Assembly: GCF_042477335.2 (NCBI RefSeq)
Contig: NC_091245.1
Location: 111,386,501 to 111,450,500 of the forward strand
Source: Ovis canadensis
Taxonomy: Eukaryota; Chordata; Mammalia; Artiodactyla; Bovidae
DNA length: 64,000 bases
Direction of reading: 5' to 3'
A model generated the notes under the pieces. That model was not told the DNA's origin. It was given only the letters and a program-made list of their open reading frames with translations, and did no database searches. This document shows positions 47,501-58,785 of this stretch, one piece after another. The position numbers and the translations under genes are program-made. The number at the start of each line of letters is the position of its first letter. The first letter of the stretch is position 1.

Positions 47501-48600
47501 AGAGTTCCAGAAAAACATCTACTTCTGCTTTATTGACTATGCCAAAGCCCTTGACTGTGTGGATCAGAACAAACTATGGAAAATTCTTCAAGAGATGAGA
47601 ATACCAGGCCACCTTACCTGTCTCTTGAGAAATCTGTATGCAGGGCAGGAAGCAACAGTTAGAACTAGACATGGAACAACAGACTGGTTCCAAAGTGGGA
47701 AAGGAGTATATCAAGGCTATACATTGTCACCTTGCTTATTTCACTTATATGCAGAGTACATCATGCAAAATGCCAAGTTTGATGAAGCACAGGGTGAAAT
47801 TAAGATTGCCGGGAGCAAGATCAATAACCTCAGATATGCAGATGACACCACCCTTATGGCAGAAAGTGAAGAAGAACCAAAAAGCCTCTTGATGAAAGTG
47901 AAAGAGGAGAGTGAAAAAGCTAGCTGAAAACTCAAGAGTCAGAAAACTAAGATCATGGCATCTTGTCCCATCACTTCATGGCAAATAGATGGGGAAACAA
48001 TGGAAACAGTGACAAACTATTTACTGGACTCCAAAATCACTGCAGATGGTGACTGCAGCCATAAAATTCTCCTTCGAAGAAAAGCTGTGATGAACCTAGA
48101 CAGCATATTAAAAAGCAGAGACATTACTTTGCCAACAAATGTCAATCTAGCCAAAGCTATGGTTTTTCCAGTAGTCATGGATGGATGTAAGAGTTGGACT
48201 ATAAAGAAAGCTGAGCCCCCAAGAATTGATGCTTTCGAATTGTGGTGTTGGAGAAGACTCTTAAGAATCCCTTGACCTGCAAGGAGATCCAACCAATCCA
48301 TCCTAAAGGAAATAAGTCCTGAATATTCATTGGAAGGACTGATGCTGAAGCTGAAGCTCCAATACTTTGGCCACCTGATGCAAAGAACTGACTCACTGGC
48401 AAAAACCCTGATGCTGGGAAAGATTGAAGGCAGGAGGAGAAGGAGACAACAGAGGATGAGATGGTTGGATGGCATCACCAACCCGATGGACATGAGTTTG
48501 AGCAAGCTCTAGGAGTTGGTGAGTCTCAGGGAAGCCTGGCATGCTGCAGTCAGGGCTTTGCAAAGAGTCGGAGTGACTGAGCGACTGAACTAAACTGAAG
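44584..48600 (+). mobile_element. Nearly full-length BovB LINE, broken, with an L1 inside
   Basis: It starts at the 5' end of BovB (AATGGCAAACCACTTCAG) and runs to the GAGCGACTGAACT end. Without the L1 at about 45431-46430 it measures about 3.0 kb. The first part encodes the apurinic-type endonuclease (WNVR-like and HYIYYCGQEFFRRNG stretches at 44936-45313). The second encodes the reverse transcriptase ([18 protein letters not shown] at about 47820-47880). Several frameshifts and stops make it dead. The target-site copy TCAATGAGA lies at 44575-44583 and 48601-48609. Confidence 0.93.
45431..46430 (-). mobile_element. Young L1 3' end nested in BovB
   Basis: The minus strand gives the last part of L1 ORF2 in one open frame of over 200 codons (45758-46441, partly BovB), with [20 protein letters not shown] and [14 protein letters not shown] 3' UTR and a poly-A tail (T run at about 45431-45450 on plus) follow. 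BovB text TTGATTATATTC stops at its left side and TATTCTTTGCAGCCAAAG resumes at its right, with TATTCTTT shared as the probable target-site copy. Confidence 0.92.
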
Positions 48601-48609
48601 TCAATGAGA

Positions 48610-49890
48610 AATCAATATTAGACATTATTTCTTTCTTATTTGACTGGAAGAAGTGACATGTGGACAGCATATTCTAAACTCCCAACAGAAAAGAACTATT
48701 ACAAATGACAGTACATTTCTGGAAAGCTTTCTCTTCTAATGATGTATTAGTTAAAAATTCCTTTTAATTACCCTTTCTCAAACTCTTTGCATCTTATTTT
48801 TAAAATGTAAAACTTACTTAAAGTAATTGCTTCAAAAGCTTCTCTCTTATTCCAAACATTTGTCCAATTAAAGAAATATGCATACTTTGAACAGAAATTA
48901 TAGGTAAAACATTAAGACAAAGAAGGAAAGTGTTTTCCAAGTACCTGAGCTGCCTTCTCATTAGCATTGGTTTTCCCAGGTTAAGCCAAAAGAAGACAGC
49001 TGCAAGTATGATGGCAGGACTCTGGAAATGTTATTGATTTCAAGGAGCTCACCAGATTATCAGATCTGTGTCCATAACGGATATTCTGAACAAGGCTTAA
49101 AATTGAAAAAGAGAGAGAGAGATAGAGGGACATAAAAATAGGGAGAGTGAGAGCTATAGAAATAGAAAGAGAATAGAAAGAAAAAGGAAGACAGAATTTG
49201 AGAGACCTTCCTGTGAACCATTTCACAAGCCACCCCTAGTTCCAGGAATCTGCCCAAGCAACACTGCACTCACTCACACCATGGGACAGAGTTTTGGGTG
49301 AACTTTACCAGAAAAGAGGTGTGTGCAATAGACCAGATTGCCTTGTGACCTTTTCCCTGCTCAGATGTTTGCTTGGGTGTCCTCTCTTATCTTTTACAGC
49401 TCATGATATCCCCATGAAAATTTTTAAGGATCTCAGTTTTTCTAGACATCTTGGCACTTTGGTTTCTCCCTGATTTAAAGCCCCAGTGCATCAGAAAAAC
49501 AGTTCATTGTAGAGATTCCCAAGTATTAACTGAGGATAAAGAAAAACACTGTAAGACAAACAATGTTTGTTATCTTGCTACCACAGTGCAGCTTTATTGA
49601 ATAAATAAGAGCATGGTAAATATAGACCTATCAGTTTGTTTAATCCTCAAGGACATATAACTCTAGATTCCAGTGTTTAAAGAGAAAGTTTGGTGTGCCC
49701 CACAATTCAATCTGAAACCACTATAACATGGGGAAAAGAGAAAACAAGGGCCATGTCAGTCAGAAACAACCATAGATCCAGTCAGAGACAAGAGTAGCCT
49801 TTTCAAAGCTATCACTCAGCCTAGAACAGTGGTTCCCCAGCCCCCACTGTTGGAGACTTGGCTGCACATTGTAATCAACTAAGGAGCTTC
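48610..49890. other. Non-coding DNA
   Basis: No exon or named repeat was recognised. The stretch 49090-49200 is rich in AGAG and AAAG. Confidence 0.35.
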
Positions 49891-49894
49891 AAAA

Positions 49895-50755
49895 CTACTA
49901 ATGTCTGTATACCTAGACAAAACTACAACTCAAAAATGTACAGGCACCCCTGTGGTCTTAGCAGCACTATTCACAATAGTCAAGACACGCATACAATCTA
50001 AATGTCCACCAGTAGATGAATGGATGAAGATGTGGTGCACATATACAAGGGAATATTACTCAGCCATAAAAAGAGCAAAACAAGGTCATTTGCAGCAATG
50101 TGGATACGACTAGAGACTATCATGATCACTAAGTGAAGTCAGAAAAAGAAAGACAAATAGCGTATGATAGCACTTGTATGTGGAATCTGAAACGTGCCAC
50201 AAATAAACCTATCTACAAAACAGAAAACAGACACAGAGCACAGACTTGTGGTTGCCAAGGAGGAGAGAGTGGGAGAGAGAAGGACTGGGAGTGTGGGATT
50301 AGCAGATGTAAACTATTATGTATAGGATAGATAAACAATAAGGCCTTACAGTATAGCACGCGAGCACATCAAGTCGTTTCAGTTGTATCCAGCTCTGTGT
50401 AACCCTACAGACTGTAGCCCCCAGGTTCCTCTGTCCATGGGATTCTCCAGGCAAGAATACTGGACTGGGTTGCCATGCCCTCCTTCAGGGGATCTTCCTG
50501 ACCCAGGGATCGAACTCACATCTCCTACGGCTCCTGCTTTGGTAGGTGAGTTCTTTACTACTAGCACCAGCTGGGAAGCCCTACTGTATAGCACAGGGAA
50601 CGACATTCAGCACCCTGTGATAAACCATAATGGAAAAGAATATATAAAAAAAGAATGTCTGTATGTATATAACTGAGTCACTTTGCTGTGCAGCAGAGAT
50701 TGATTGACATGACACTGTAAATCAACTATACTGAAGTTAAAAAGAACAAAAAGTT
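49895..50755 (+). mobile_element. Old L1 3' end with a SINE inside
   Basis: It reads as a diverged end of L1 ORF2 (WMKMWCTYTREYYSAIKR) and 3' UTR and ends CTATACTGAAGTTAAAAAG. A Bov-tA SINE lies at 50362-50583. Confidence 0.82.
50362..50583 (-). mobile_element. Bov-tA-type SINE nested in L1
   Basis: The minus strand has the GGGCTTCCCAGCTGGTGCTAG head, and the plus strand has the TCTGTCCATGGGATTCTCCAG body. L1 text (CCTTACAGTATAGCACG and CTACTGTATAGCACAGGG) continues on both sides, with TATAGCAC as the target-site copy. Confidence 0.87.
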
Positions 50756-51030
50756 TTTAAAAATACTGATGCCTGGATCTCATCACCAGAGAATCTACTG
50801 TAATAATATGGAATGTGACCTGGGAAACTGGATTTTTAAAAGCTCCCTCAAGTGATTATAATATTAGCAACTAAATTTGAAAATTGCTGGCCTAGAGAAT
50901 TTCTCATATGATTACATGCCTTTAATGAATACTTCCTAGACCATGAAATGATGTCTAAGGGCACAATTAACAGTGGGAAAGATGGGGGCTTCCAAGTCAA
51001 AGAAGAGCTTTGACAGTGCGTCAAGGGCTT

Positions 51031-51520
51031 CTATTGTTATTCAGTCGCTAAGTTGTGGCCAACTCTTTGCAACTTTAAGGCTGTAGCACATCAGGCTCTT
51101 CTGTCCTCCATTGTCTCCCAGAGTTTGCTTAAACTCGTGTCCATTGAGTCAGTGATGCCATCTAGCCATCCCATCCTTTGCTGCCTTTTTCCTTTGGCCT
51201 TCAATATTTCCCAGCATTAGGGTCTTTTCAAATAAGTCAGCTCTTCATATCAGGTAGGAAAAATACTGGAGTTTCAGCTTCAGCATCAGTCCTTCCAATG
51301 AATATTCAGGGTTGAATTCCTTTAGGATTGGTTGGTTTGATCCCCTTGTTGTCCAAGGGACTCTCAAGAGCCTTCTCCAACACCACAGTTCAAAAGCATA
51401 AATTCTCCAGCCGTCAGTCTCCTTTATGGTCCAACTCTCACATCCATACATGACTAGAGGAGAAGTCATGGTTTTGACTATATGGACCTTTGTTGGCAAA
51501 ATGATGTCTGTGCTTTAATC
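51031..51520 (-). mobile_element. Old BovB 3' fragment
   Basis: The minus strand gives a diverged BovB end with [20 protein letters not shown], 5'-truncated at about 0.5 kb. Confidence 0.82.
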
Positions 51521-51936
51521 TGTCTAATGTAATGTTGATGCTAAAGTTGAATAGGAATTTCATGTACAAGGCATTCTTGCAAACATATAATAATAAAATG
51601 AAAAGTTGGGAGATTCCCAGTGCCCCCAGAATGGTAGTTTACATGCTGTATATATGGCATCCTGGAATGGCTTCTCCATAAGAAAATGTGTATCCATCCC
51701 CCTACCCCCTCTCCTCCTCTAGGGGTGTGAGTACAGCATATAAATTTTTACTGCATGTGGAAGTAGAAAGCAGTGGTTTGAAGCACAGGTCTGTGGAGTC
51801 AGACTGCCTAAGTTCAATTCCAACTCTGGGCAAGTTAATTAACCTTTCTGGACCTCAGTTTCCTCATCTGTAAAATGTGGACTATAAAATGATACTTGCC
51901 TCATAAGGTTGTCATTAAGCAAATAAATATGCCTAA

Positions 51937-52555
51937 AGAAACAGTGGAAACAGTGTCAGACTTTATTTTGGGGGGCTCCAAAATCACTGCAGATGGTGAT
52001 TGCAGCCAGGAAATTAAAAGACGCTTACTCCTTGGAAGGAAAGTTATGACCAACCTAGATAGCATATTCAAAAGCAGAGACATTACTTTGCCAACAAAGT
52101 TTTGTCTAGTCAAGGCTATGGTTTTTCCAGTGGCCATGTATGGATGTGAGAGTTGGACTGTGAAGAAAGCTGAGTGCCAAAGAATTGATGTTTTTGAACT
52201 GCGGTGTTGGAGAAGCCTCTTGAGAGTCCCTTGGACTGCAAGGAGATCCAACCAGTCCATTCTAAAGGAGATCAGTCCTGGGTGTTCTTTGGAAGGAATG
52301 ATGCTAAAGCTGAAACTCCAGTACTTTGGCCGCCTCATGTGAAGAGTTGACTCACATACTCTGATGCTGGGAGGGATTTGGGGGCAGGAGGAGAAGGGGA
52401 CAACCAAGGATGAGATGGCTGGATGGCATCACCGACTCGATGGATATGAGTCTGAGTGAACTCCGGGAGGTGGTAATGGACAGGGAGGCCTGGCGTGCTG
52501 TGATTCATGGGGTCACAAAGAGTCGGATACGACTGAGCGACTGAACTGAACTGAA
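51937..52555 (+). mobile_element. BovB LINE 3' end
   Basis: It begins at the [10 protein letters not shown] stretch and ends GAGCGACTGAACTGAACTG. One frame is open for about 130 codons. It lies about 0.4 kb from an older copy in the other direction. Confidence 0.88.
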
Positions 52556-52559
52556 AGGC

Positions 52560-53340
52560 CTTAGAACAGGGAATGGAATATGGTATGAGCTCGGTGTGTG
52601 TAAGGTATTTTTAAGACCATCTGTGATCTGTCCTGTGTGACTAAGCAATTACCATCCTAGGAGTGGTGATGGAAACTTAGATTCCTTATCTATGTGTATA
52701 AAAAGACATGGGTTGGATGTACTAAACTGAATGATTCCTTAGATCCTGCACCAGAGACAGACAAAGGGAATAGATAACCTGAGTCGATGTGTGCTAGATC
52801 CTTCTTTAAAGACCACCAAACTGCCTTCAAGGTTATTGGGAGCCACATATATCTCAGATAAGACTTCTGAGCTGCCAGGAAGACACTAAAGTGTTGGTTC
52901 TAAAAACATTTGGCAAAAGAGCTTGTGAATGGCAGATTTCTGGGCTCTAACTCCAGAGTCTAATCTGGTAGGTTTGGGGTGAATGAGTCTACAGTAAACA
53001 CTTTAGGTGACAATGACGCCTGTAATTAGCAGACCAGTTTAAGAATCACTGGACCAAGCAATCTAGGAAATTTGATATATGAATCTACATTTTCTGAAGA
53101 AGAAAGGTAGCAAGCCCATTCAACCCACTTTCTGTTACAGGGGAAATGAAAAGATAAATAGATAATATGGAGGCAGGGAATAACAAGGGAGGCATCCAGG
53201 CAAGATCTGCCAACCCACCTGAGACTAGAGGTTGGCTGTCTTCAGATAAAATTATTTAGAAATCAACACAGCACTTTCCTTCTTTCCCTGGGAGTCTAAG
53301 GATCAGAAATTGATACTTTCAAAAACCTGATTTGGGTAAC
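52560..53340. other. Non-coding DNA
   Basis: No gene or named repeat was recognised. Confidence 0.35.
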
Positions 53341-53342
53341 TT

Positions 53343-53430
53343 TTTTTCTTTTTTTGGCTGTGGGGCTCACAGGATCTTAGTTCCCTGACCATGGATTGAA
53401 CCCAGGCCAACTGCCAGGGGATTCCTGGGT
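53343..53430 (-). mobile_element. CHR-type SINE fragment
   Basis: On plus the text TTTTTGGCTGTGGGGCTCAC, then TTAGTTCCCTGACCATGG, is the reverse of the CHR-type box and tail. The head is missing. Confidence 0.6.
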
Positions 53431-53434
53431 ATTT

Positions 53435-54110
53435 CTGTTGGTGATGTTGCTGTTTTAATGATCTGGAGTCGCTTGCTTCTTTTTTTTTCCCCTGTCAATC
53501 TTTACTTCCCTGGAGATCAAACTAAGTGATAGTGAGAAACATAAGGGAAAAAAATCACTGACTTACCCTCCTACCTACTTTCTCAACTGGGACTCCAAAT
53601 CTATTTCCATCAGGCCCAGTCCCATTTCTGAAGCAGTCTGCAGTCCCTCCTCCAAGCTCTGGATGGACCACAATAAAGGGTCCTCATCCATTCATCTGGC
53701 TGGAGGCCACTCAAGGTCACTGTGACCAGTGATCCAGTATTTCTCCCTGACAGAGGGAGACTTTATAGACCTGATCTGTGCATCACCATGTTGCATCTTG
53801 TGCTAAGATGTTTACACTTGAGTCACTTCAGGCCAAGACTTGAAGAACTAGCTCATATTCTTACCAGCATGGCTATTTTCAGTCAGCAACGGAAAGTGTC
53901 CTGTTGGGTAGCAGCCTCCAGAGTCTGCCTTTGGCTTTACATTTGCAGTGTCTGACATAGGCAATTTGTCTACCCCCAATGTTTGGCCTATAACTGTACT
54001 ACAATATCTCTTCATGCTACTAAGCTTCATTTCATTGATAGAAGTGTATAAATCTATCCTCCTACCCCCTTTGAAGGAAATAAACATTTATCAATTACTA
54101 CTCATGTAGT
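53435..54110. other. Non-coding DNA
   Basis: No gene or named repeat was recognised. Confidence 0.35.
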
Positions 54111-54112
54111 AA

Positions 54113-54325
54113 TCACTTCCCTGGTGCCTCAGACAGTAAAGAATCCGCCTGCAATGCAGGATACCCAGGTTTCATCCCTGGGTCTGGAACATCCTCAGGA
54201 GAAGGGGATGGCTACGCACTCCAGTATTCTTGTCTGGAGAATTCCATGGACAGGGGAGCCTGGCAGGCTACAGTCCGTGGGGTTGCAAAGAGTCAGACAT
54301 GACTGATCAGCTAACACTTTCACTT
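54113..54325 (+). mobile_element. Bov-tA-type SINE
   Basis: The head is CACTTCCCTGGTGCCTCAG, the box is AGGTTTCATCCCTGGGTCTGG, and the body ends CAGACATGACTGATCAGC. Confidence 0.85.
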
Positions 54326-54329
54326 CTTT

Positions 54330-55100
54330 TTTTTTAAGCATGTGCCCTCCATATAGTTTTCATCATTTTTTCTCAAGGAAACCCTATATAGTAATTTTAT
54401 TGTAGGTTTTATATCTCATTTGGCCCTCTGTCTTCTTAACTTGAGCCTTAACACCTGATTTTACTTCTGAACAAACTGGATGCATGATCCCTGCTATTAA
54501 GGAAAACTAGTGTGAATGACATGGCTACATTAACATCAGCCTTACTGAATAATTGATCTTACTCTCCATTCGCTGTGACAAAGGATTGCTCAGAACTAAC
54601 CTACCAAATCCTCTCTGGTAGATGTCATATAACATTTAATTGTATTATGTCGAACAACTCTATATAGTCCAATAATTCCCCAGTTACCTTGGGATATCTT
54701 CTCTAACAAGATTACAATGAAGAATCTTTAGGTAAGCTAAGTTATTTAAACATTCCAGAAATGCTTTATTGAGATTTTTAAATGTTCACTGAATGCAAAT
54801 ACCAGCTTTAAAAATTTCCCTGGCTAAAATGATCAGGACCAGAGGGTGTCCACTAAACTATGTGTGGCAAGGTACCAGTAATTGAATTCTGAGAAAAATA
54901 TTAGCTCAGCCCACATCCCTGGGGAGTTGGGATAGCCTTCTATAATTAAGACATAACTCCTGAATGGATTCTTTAACTAGGGGGAAAAAAAAATCAACCC
55001 TTCCTTCTTCTTAACTGAATGTCAGGGTATATGGATCTGCCCTAATTAGACAACAAAAAATATTTGCACTCACATATTTACCCAGGAAAACATATCCTTA
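54330..55100. other. Non-coding AT-rich DNA
   Basis: No gene or named repeat was recognised. Confidence 0.35.
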
Positions 55101-55107
55101 ACTTCTC

Positions 55108-55252
55108 TTTTTTTTTCCACATTTTTAAAATTTATTTATTTGTCTATGTTGTGCAGCATGTGGGATCTCAGTTCCCCAACCAGGGATCAAAGCTGAGACC
55201 CCTACATTGGAAGTGCAGAGTCTTAACCACTGGACCGCCAGGCAAGTCCTTA
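55108..55252 (-). mobile_element. CHR-type SINE
   Basis: On the minus strand it starts GGACTTGCCTGGCGGTCCAG, followed by TTAAGACTCTGCACTTCC and a tail of AAATAAATAAATTTT type. Confidence 0.8.
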
Positions 55253-55462
55253 CCCTTAACTTCTATGCTTTCAAATGGTTACCAAAAGTCAATTAGGGGA
55301 ATCAATGTTCATAAATCAACACTCATAAATTTATCATTCTAATATTCTGAGTTTAATTTTTGGTTAAGATTCAGACCTTTCAACTGCAATCAACCCAGAC
55401 TAATTCCACCAAATTGTGTTTCAATGGTATATAATCCACCTTTGATTGTGGACAGCATACAA

Positions 55463-55625
55463 AGTTCAGTTCAGTCGCTCAGTCATATCCAACTCTTTGT
55501 GCCCCATGGACTCAGCAGGCCAGGCTTTTCTGTCCATCACCAACTTCCAGAGCTTGCTCAAACTCATGTCGATTGAGTTGGTGATGCCATCCAGCCATCT
55601 CATCCTCTGTCATCCCCTTCTCTTC
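55463..55625 (-). mobile_element. Short BovB 3' end
   Basis: Only about 160 bases of the BovB terminus remain, starting with TTCAGTTCAGTCGCTCAGTC on plus. An ATAATAATAATAG stretch follows at the truncated side. Confidence 0.82.
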
Positions 55626-55629
55626 AATA

Positions 55630-56145
55630 ATAATAATAGCAGATAACTATTCTGAGAGTTCACTATGTGCCAGGCACTACCCTAAAGTGCTCTATATGCA
55701 TGATCTCACTTGATCCTTTCAACAGCTCTTTGAGCTAATTACTATTATTTCTCCTCACTTTATAGACAAGAAAACCAAGACAAAAAGTCACATAGTAAGT
55801 TGTAAAGCCAGGATTTAAACCTAGGCAGGGTGATTCCAGAAACTTTATGTTTAACTAGTCTACTGTATGCCTTCCCCAAAGTAGCTATTTGATACATAGT
55901 CACAGGGCTAGTTCATACTTTAGTGTGACTTCTGTGGGGTAATTTCAACAGCTCACTTAGTACTAAAAAGCCAAGGTGAAGGACACCTTTGGAAGAAACC
56001 AGCAGCCATCACCCTTGGGGGGTCTTTCTCTATAAGGGACTTAAGCAGCTTGGAAAGTGCATTCCAGCCATTGAAACTGACAGCAGATTCTTGGATGTCA
56101 ATGAGCTTTAGTTTTTGTTCCTCATATTGGAGTAATAACACAGTG
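55630..56145. other. Non-coding DNA
   Basis: The 55640-55860 part (CTATGTGCCAGGCACTACCC, then AAAAACCAAGAC-like text) resembles an ancient MIR-type SINE, but the match is weak. Confidence 0.35.
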
Positions 56146-56345
56146 AGTTTTTTTTAACTGAAGTATAGTTGCAGTACTATATTATATGCTACAGGTGTAC
56201 AATATAATGACTTACAATGTCTAGAGGTTATACTCCATTTATAGCTACTATAAAATATCAGCTATATTCCTCATGTTGTACAATATATTCTTGTAGCTTA
56301 TTTTATACAAAATAGTTTATACCTCTTACTCTCTAGAGTAAGAGT
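56146..56345 (-). mobile_element. Old L1 3' end fragment
   Basis: On plus, a T run followed by AACTGAAGTATAGTTGCAG and CTACAGGTGTACAATATAATGA is the reverse of an old mammalian L1 3' UTR end. Confidence 0.6.
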
Positions 56346-56349
56346 TTTA

Positions 56350-57395
56350 CACCCCCACAACTGGCCTCACACAAATTACCAGCTATCACAAAAGAGGGGT
56401 TGCGCTCGACAGAAAAAAATCCCTATGGGAGGTTGGAGAGCCATTAGCTATGTCACTGCAAGACAGGTAATGGTTCATCTGAACTCACAGGGACTTGGTT
56501 TCAGAAGATTGTTAGAAAAGTTAGTCACCACTTGAAATACAACCATCAGATAACAGCTCAGGTTCACTAATATAAACAGGGGCTTTACTGGTTCATGAAC
56601 ATAAGAGGTTCAGGTGTAGATCTGGTTCCAGGCAAAGCAGATCCAGAAATTCAAACAGTCCAGTCAAGGCTCCACTGCTCTGTCAATTCCTCAGCTCTGC
56701 TGACCACAGCTTGGCCTCTTTCCTCACAGTCTTTCTCCATGTGGTAGACAAGATGGCTGCTGACAGTCTCAGGCTAATACCCTCTCAGATGGGAATTCCA
56801 GCAGAAAGATGTCTCACTCCCAGAGTTCATAAATCAGTCCTGGGAAAGACTATAATGTGTCCAGCTAGGAGCATGTAACCATCCCCCCATCCTAAATCTC
56901 CAAACAAGTTTTGGCTACTCTGATAGTTCAGTGTGAGTCACACCCACTCTGTGGCCTGGCTATGTTGGGGAAACAGGTGGGGATGCACCGTCCCATGTGG
57001 TTCAGATGGTGTTTGAGAAGAGTTTCCCAAAAGAACCACAAAATGAAGAAATCACTGTGAGCAAACAAAAACATGGCTATATAAACGCTTGGCAATAACA
57101 ATTAAAGTAACTAACTAGATGCCTCCACTTTGCCCATGAAAAAATATAGGTTTTCTGTATTGGGCCTTTCTGATTGCCCTTCCAGGGTACTTTGCATCAC
57201 TAGGTTTCCCATTTCAGAAGACCTGGGCCAGTGTCAGAACTCTGACACTGAAGAGCCCTGTGAAGATGAGGAAGACTCTCCTACTTTCTGGGGGGTTCTT
57301 AGTAGGAAATTAGATATGAGACCAGCACTCCCTACTCAGCCCAAAGATTCACCTTTTGACTTAAAAAAAAAAAATCACTTCTCCTTGCTGGGTCC
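56350..57395. other. CRP: Non-coding DNA downstream of CRP
   Basis: It may contain part of the CRP 3' UTR and an old unnamed repeat at about 56540-56830. No other exon was found. The short open frame at 57130-57411 on plus has no family resemblance. Confidence 0.3.
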
Positions 57396-57399
57396 TAAT

Positions 57400-57694
57400 C
57401 TTCTTATCTAAGTGAGGGTAAGGGATTATCTCTAAAATAATCTAAGATAATCAATTTAAAAAAAAAAAAACAGGAAATCCCAAAGCATCTGCAATCCTGA
57501 CCTTGTGGGCAAAGCTTTCCAATCTCCCAAGCCAGATACTTAAAAATTCCATCTGGTGTTAAGGAAGGTAGAGCAGGGAAGCAAAAGCCTGTGTTCACAG
57601 AGCAGGCCTGCAGCGGTGTGTACAGGGGTGGGGAGGTCCAGAGCCATAGGGTGGAATTGCCAGGAAGCACTTCCAGGACCACAGCCCAACCTCA
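57400..57694 (-). other. CRP: Probable CRP 3' UTR region
   Basis: This stretch lies directly downstream of the CRP stop and has no other gene. Two runs of about a dozen A/T bases occur at 57362-57373 and 57459-57470. I looked for AATAAA or ATTAAA on the minus strand down to about 56.2 kb and saw no convincing one, so the transcript end is unknown. Confidence 0.4.
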
Positions 57695-58606
57695 CTACCA
57701 CAGCTGAGGCTTAATGAACACCTCACCCTTTGCTTCATAGTTCAGCGCCTTCCAGTTAAGGACATTAGGACTGAGGTTCCCACCAACATAGACAGTGTTA
57801 ATCTCTTCCGGCGACAGCACAAAGTCCCACATGTTCACATCTCCAATGTCTCCCACCAAACACTGGTTTCTATCAAAGCCCCCAGCGAACGCATCCTGCT
57901 CCTGCCCCAGGATGATGCTGGCGTCTTTCCCCAGAGAGGCTCCCTTCTCCAGACTCTTCCTCACCCGGGGTTTCCCATTCACCCAGAGCTCTGCAATTCC
58001 AGAGGTGGACTCCCAGCTGGCACAGAGGTGTGTTGGAGCTTGAGTATTTTCGAAACTCTGGAATGATACCTCCTTCCCATGTACTCCAAAAGTATAGCCT
58101 CTACCCTTAGACCAAAATATGAGGATCTCGTTAGGTTGCTGCCTGGTGGCATAAGAGAAAATGCTGTAGCTGCGGGTTCGGGCCAGCTCTGTGTAGAAAT
58201 AGAGACACACGGTGAAGGCTTTGAGTGGGGTCTCTAACTGTGTTTTCAGAGATACGTAGGAATTCTCCGTCTCTTTGGGAAACACGAAGGCCTTCTTATG
58301 CAAGTCTGTGAGACAGAAAGCAGAGGAGAGGTGAGAAGTTTCTCAGATCACAAAGATCTATTCCTGCATAAATAGAGTTTGGGATTGAGAAATAGACTGA
58401 TTATTCCTCAGTGTCATACACACACACAGACATACACACACTCACCCATGCTGGGTGTCCCTCTGACTTCACCTTGTATAATCTTAGGCCCCACTCCTAT
58501 CACTCAAATCAAATCCTTGGCACATCCTGGAGTAGCCCCTACCTGTCTGGCCCAAAACACTAGGGAAGCCGATCAAGGCCAGGAAGCACCACAACAGCCT
58601 CTCCAT
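57695..58606 (-). CDS. CRP: C-reactive protein, two coding exons
   Basis: The coding exons are 58543-58606 (64 bases) and 57695-58305 (611 bases including the TAG stop), joined across a 237-base GT-AG intron in phase 1. The product is 224 residues, the same length as human CRP. Residues 1-19 form a hydrophobic signal peptide, and the mature chain starts QTDLHKKAF. The pentraxin signature is present as HLCASWES, and the two disulphide cysteines (mature 36 and 97) are kept. Of the human calcium ligands, N61, E138, Q139, D140 and Q150 are kept, E147 is Asp and D60 is Pro. In the phosphocholine pocket F66 and E81 are kept and T76 is Gly. Ruminants share an extra Cys at 151 with the neighbouring pseudogene. 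The protein ends KPQLW, one residue short of the human end. By family knowledge it is a secreted liver pentamer that binds phosphocholine in a calcium-dependent way and recruits C1q. The start is the ATG that opens the signal peptide, about 130 bases below a TATA box. APCS is less likely, because the KSLEKGASLG and KPQLW stretches are CRP-like. Confidence 0.95.
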
Positions 58607-58734
58607 GGTCAGTCTATGCCTCCAATGCTTCTAGCATCTGGATTCACCCTTCTGGAGAAGATGTCTTTGGCTGAAAGCTCAGCAACCAGAAGTCCTAGAT
58701 TCTTTGCCTCTAGACCTGCTCCATCCTGCATGGA

Positions 58735-58740
58735 TTTATA
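58735..58740 (-). promoter_or_regulatory. CRP: TATA box of CRP
   Basis: On the minus strand the text reads GGATATAAATCC. It ends about 130 bases before the CRP ATG, which puts the predicted start of transcription near 58710 and leaves a 5' UTR of roughly 100 bases, close to the length known for human CRP. Transcript data are not available to me, so the start site is inferred. Confidence 0.8.
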
Positions 58741-58770
58741 TCCAAGGCAGTGGGGGAGTCTGTGCCACCA

Positions 58771-58785
58771 CGTAAATGATTTTCC
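58771..58785 (-). promoter_or_regulatory. CRP: C/EBP-like element in the CRP proximal promoter
   Basis: The minus strand reads GGAAAATCATTTACG about 30 bases upstream of the TATA box. The proximal promoter of human CRP has a closely similar C/EBP/Rel-p50 site at this place, which mediates the IL-6/IL-1 acute-phase response. The match is by eye and from memory of the human promoter. Binding in this species is inferred. Confidence 0.55.
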
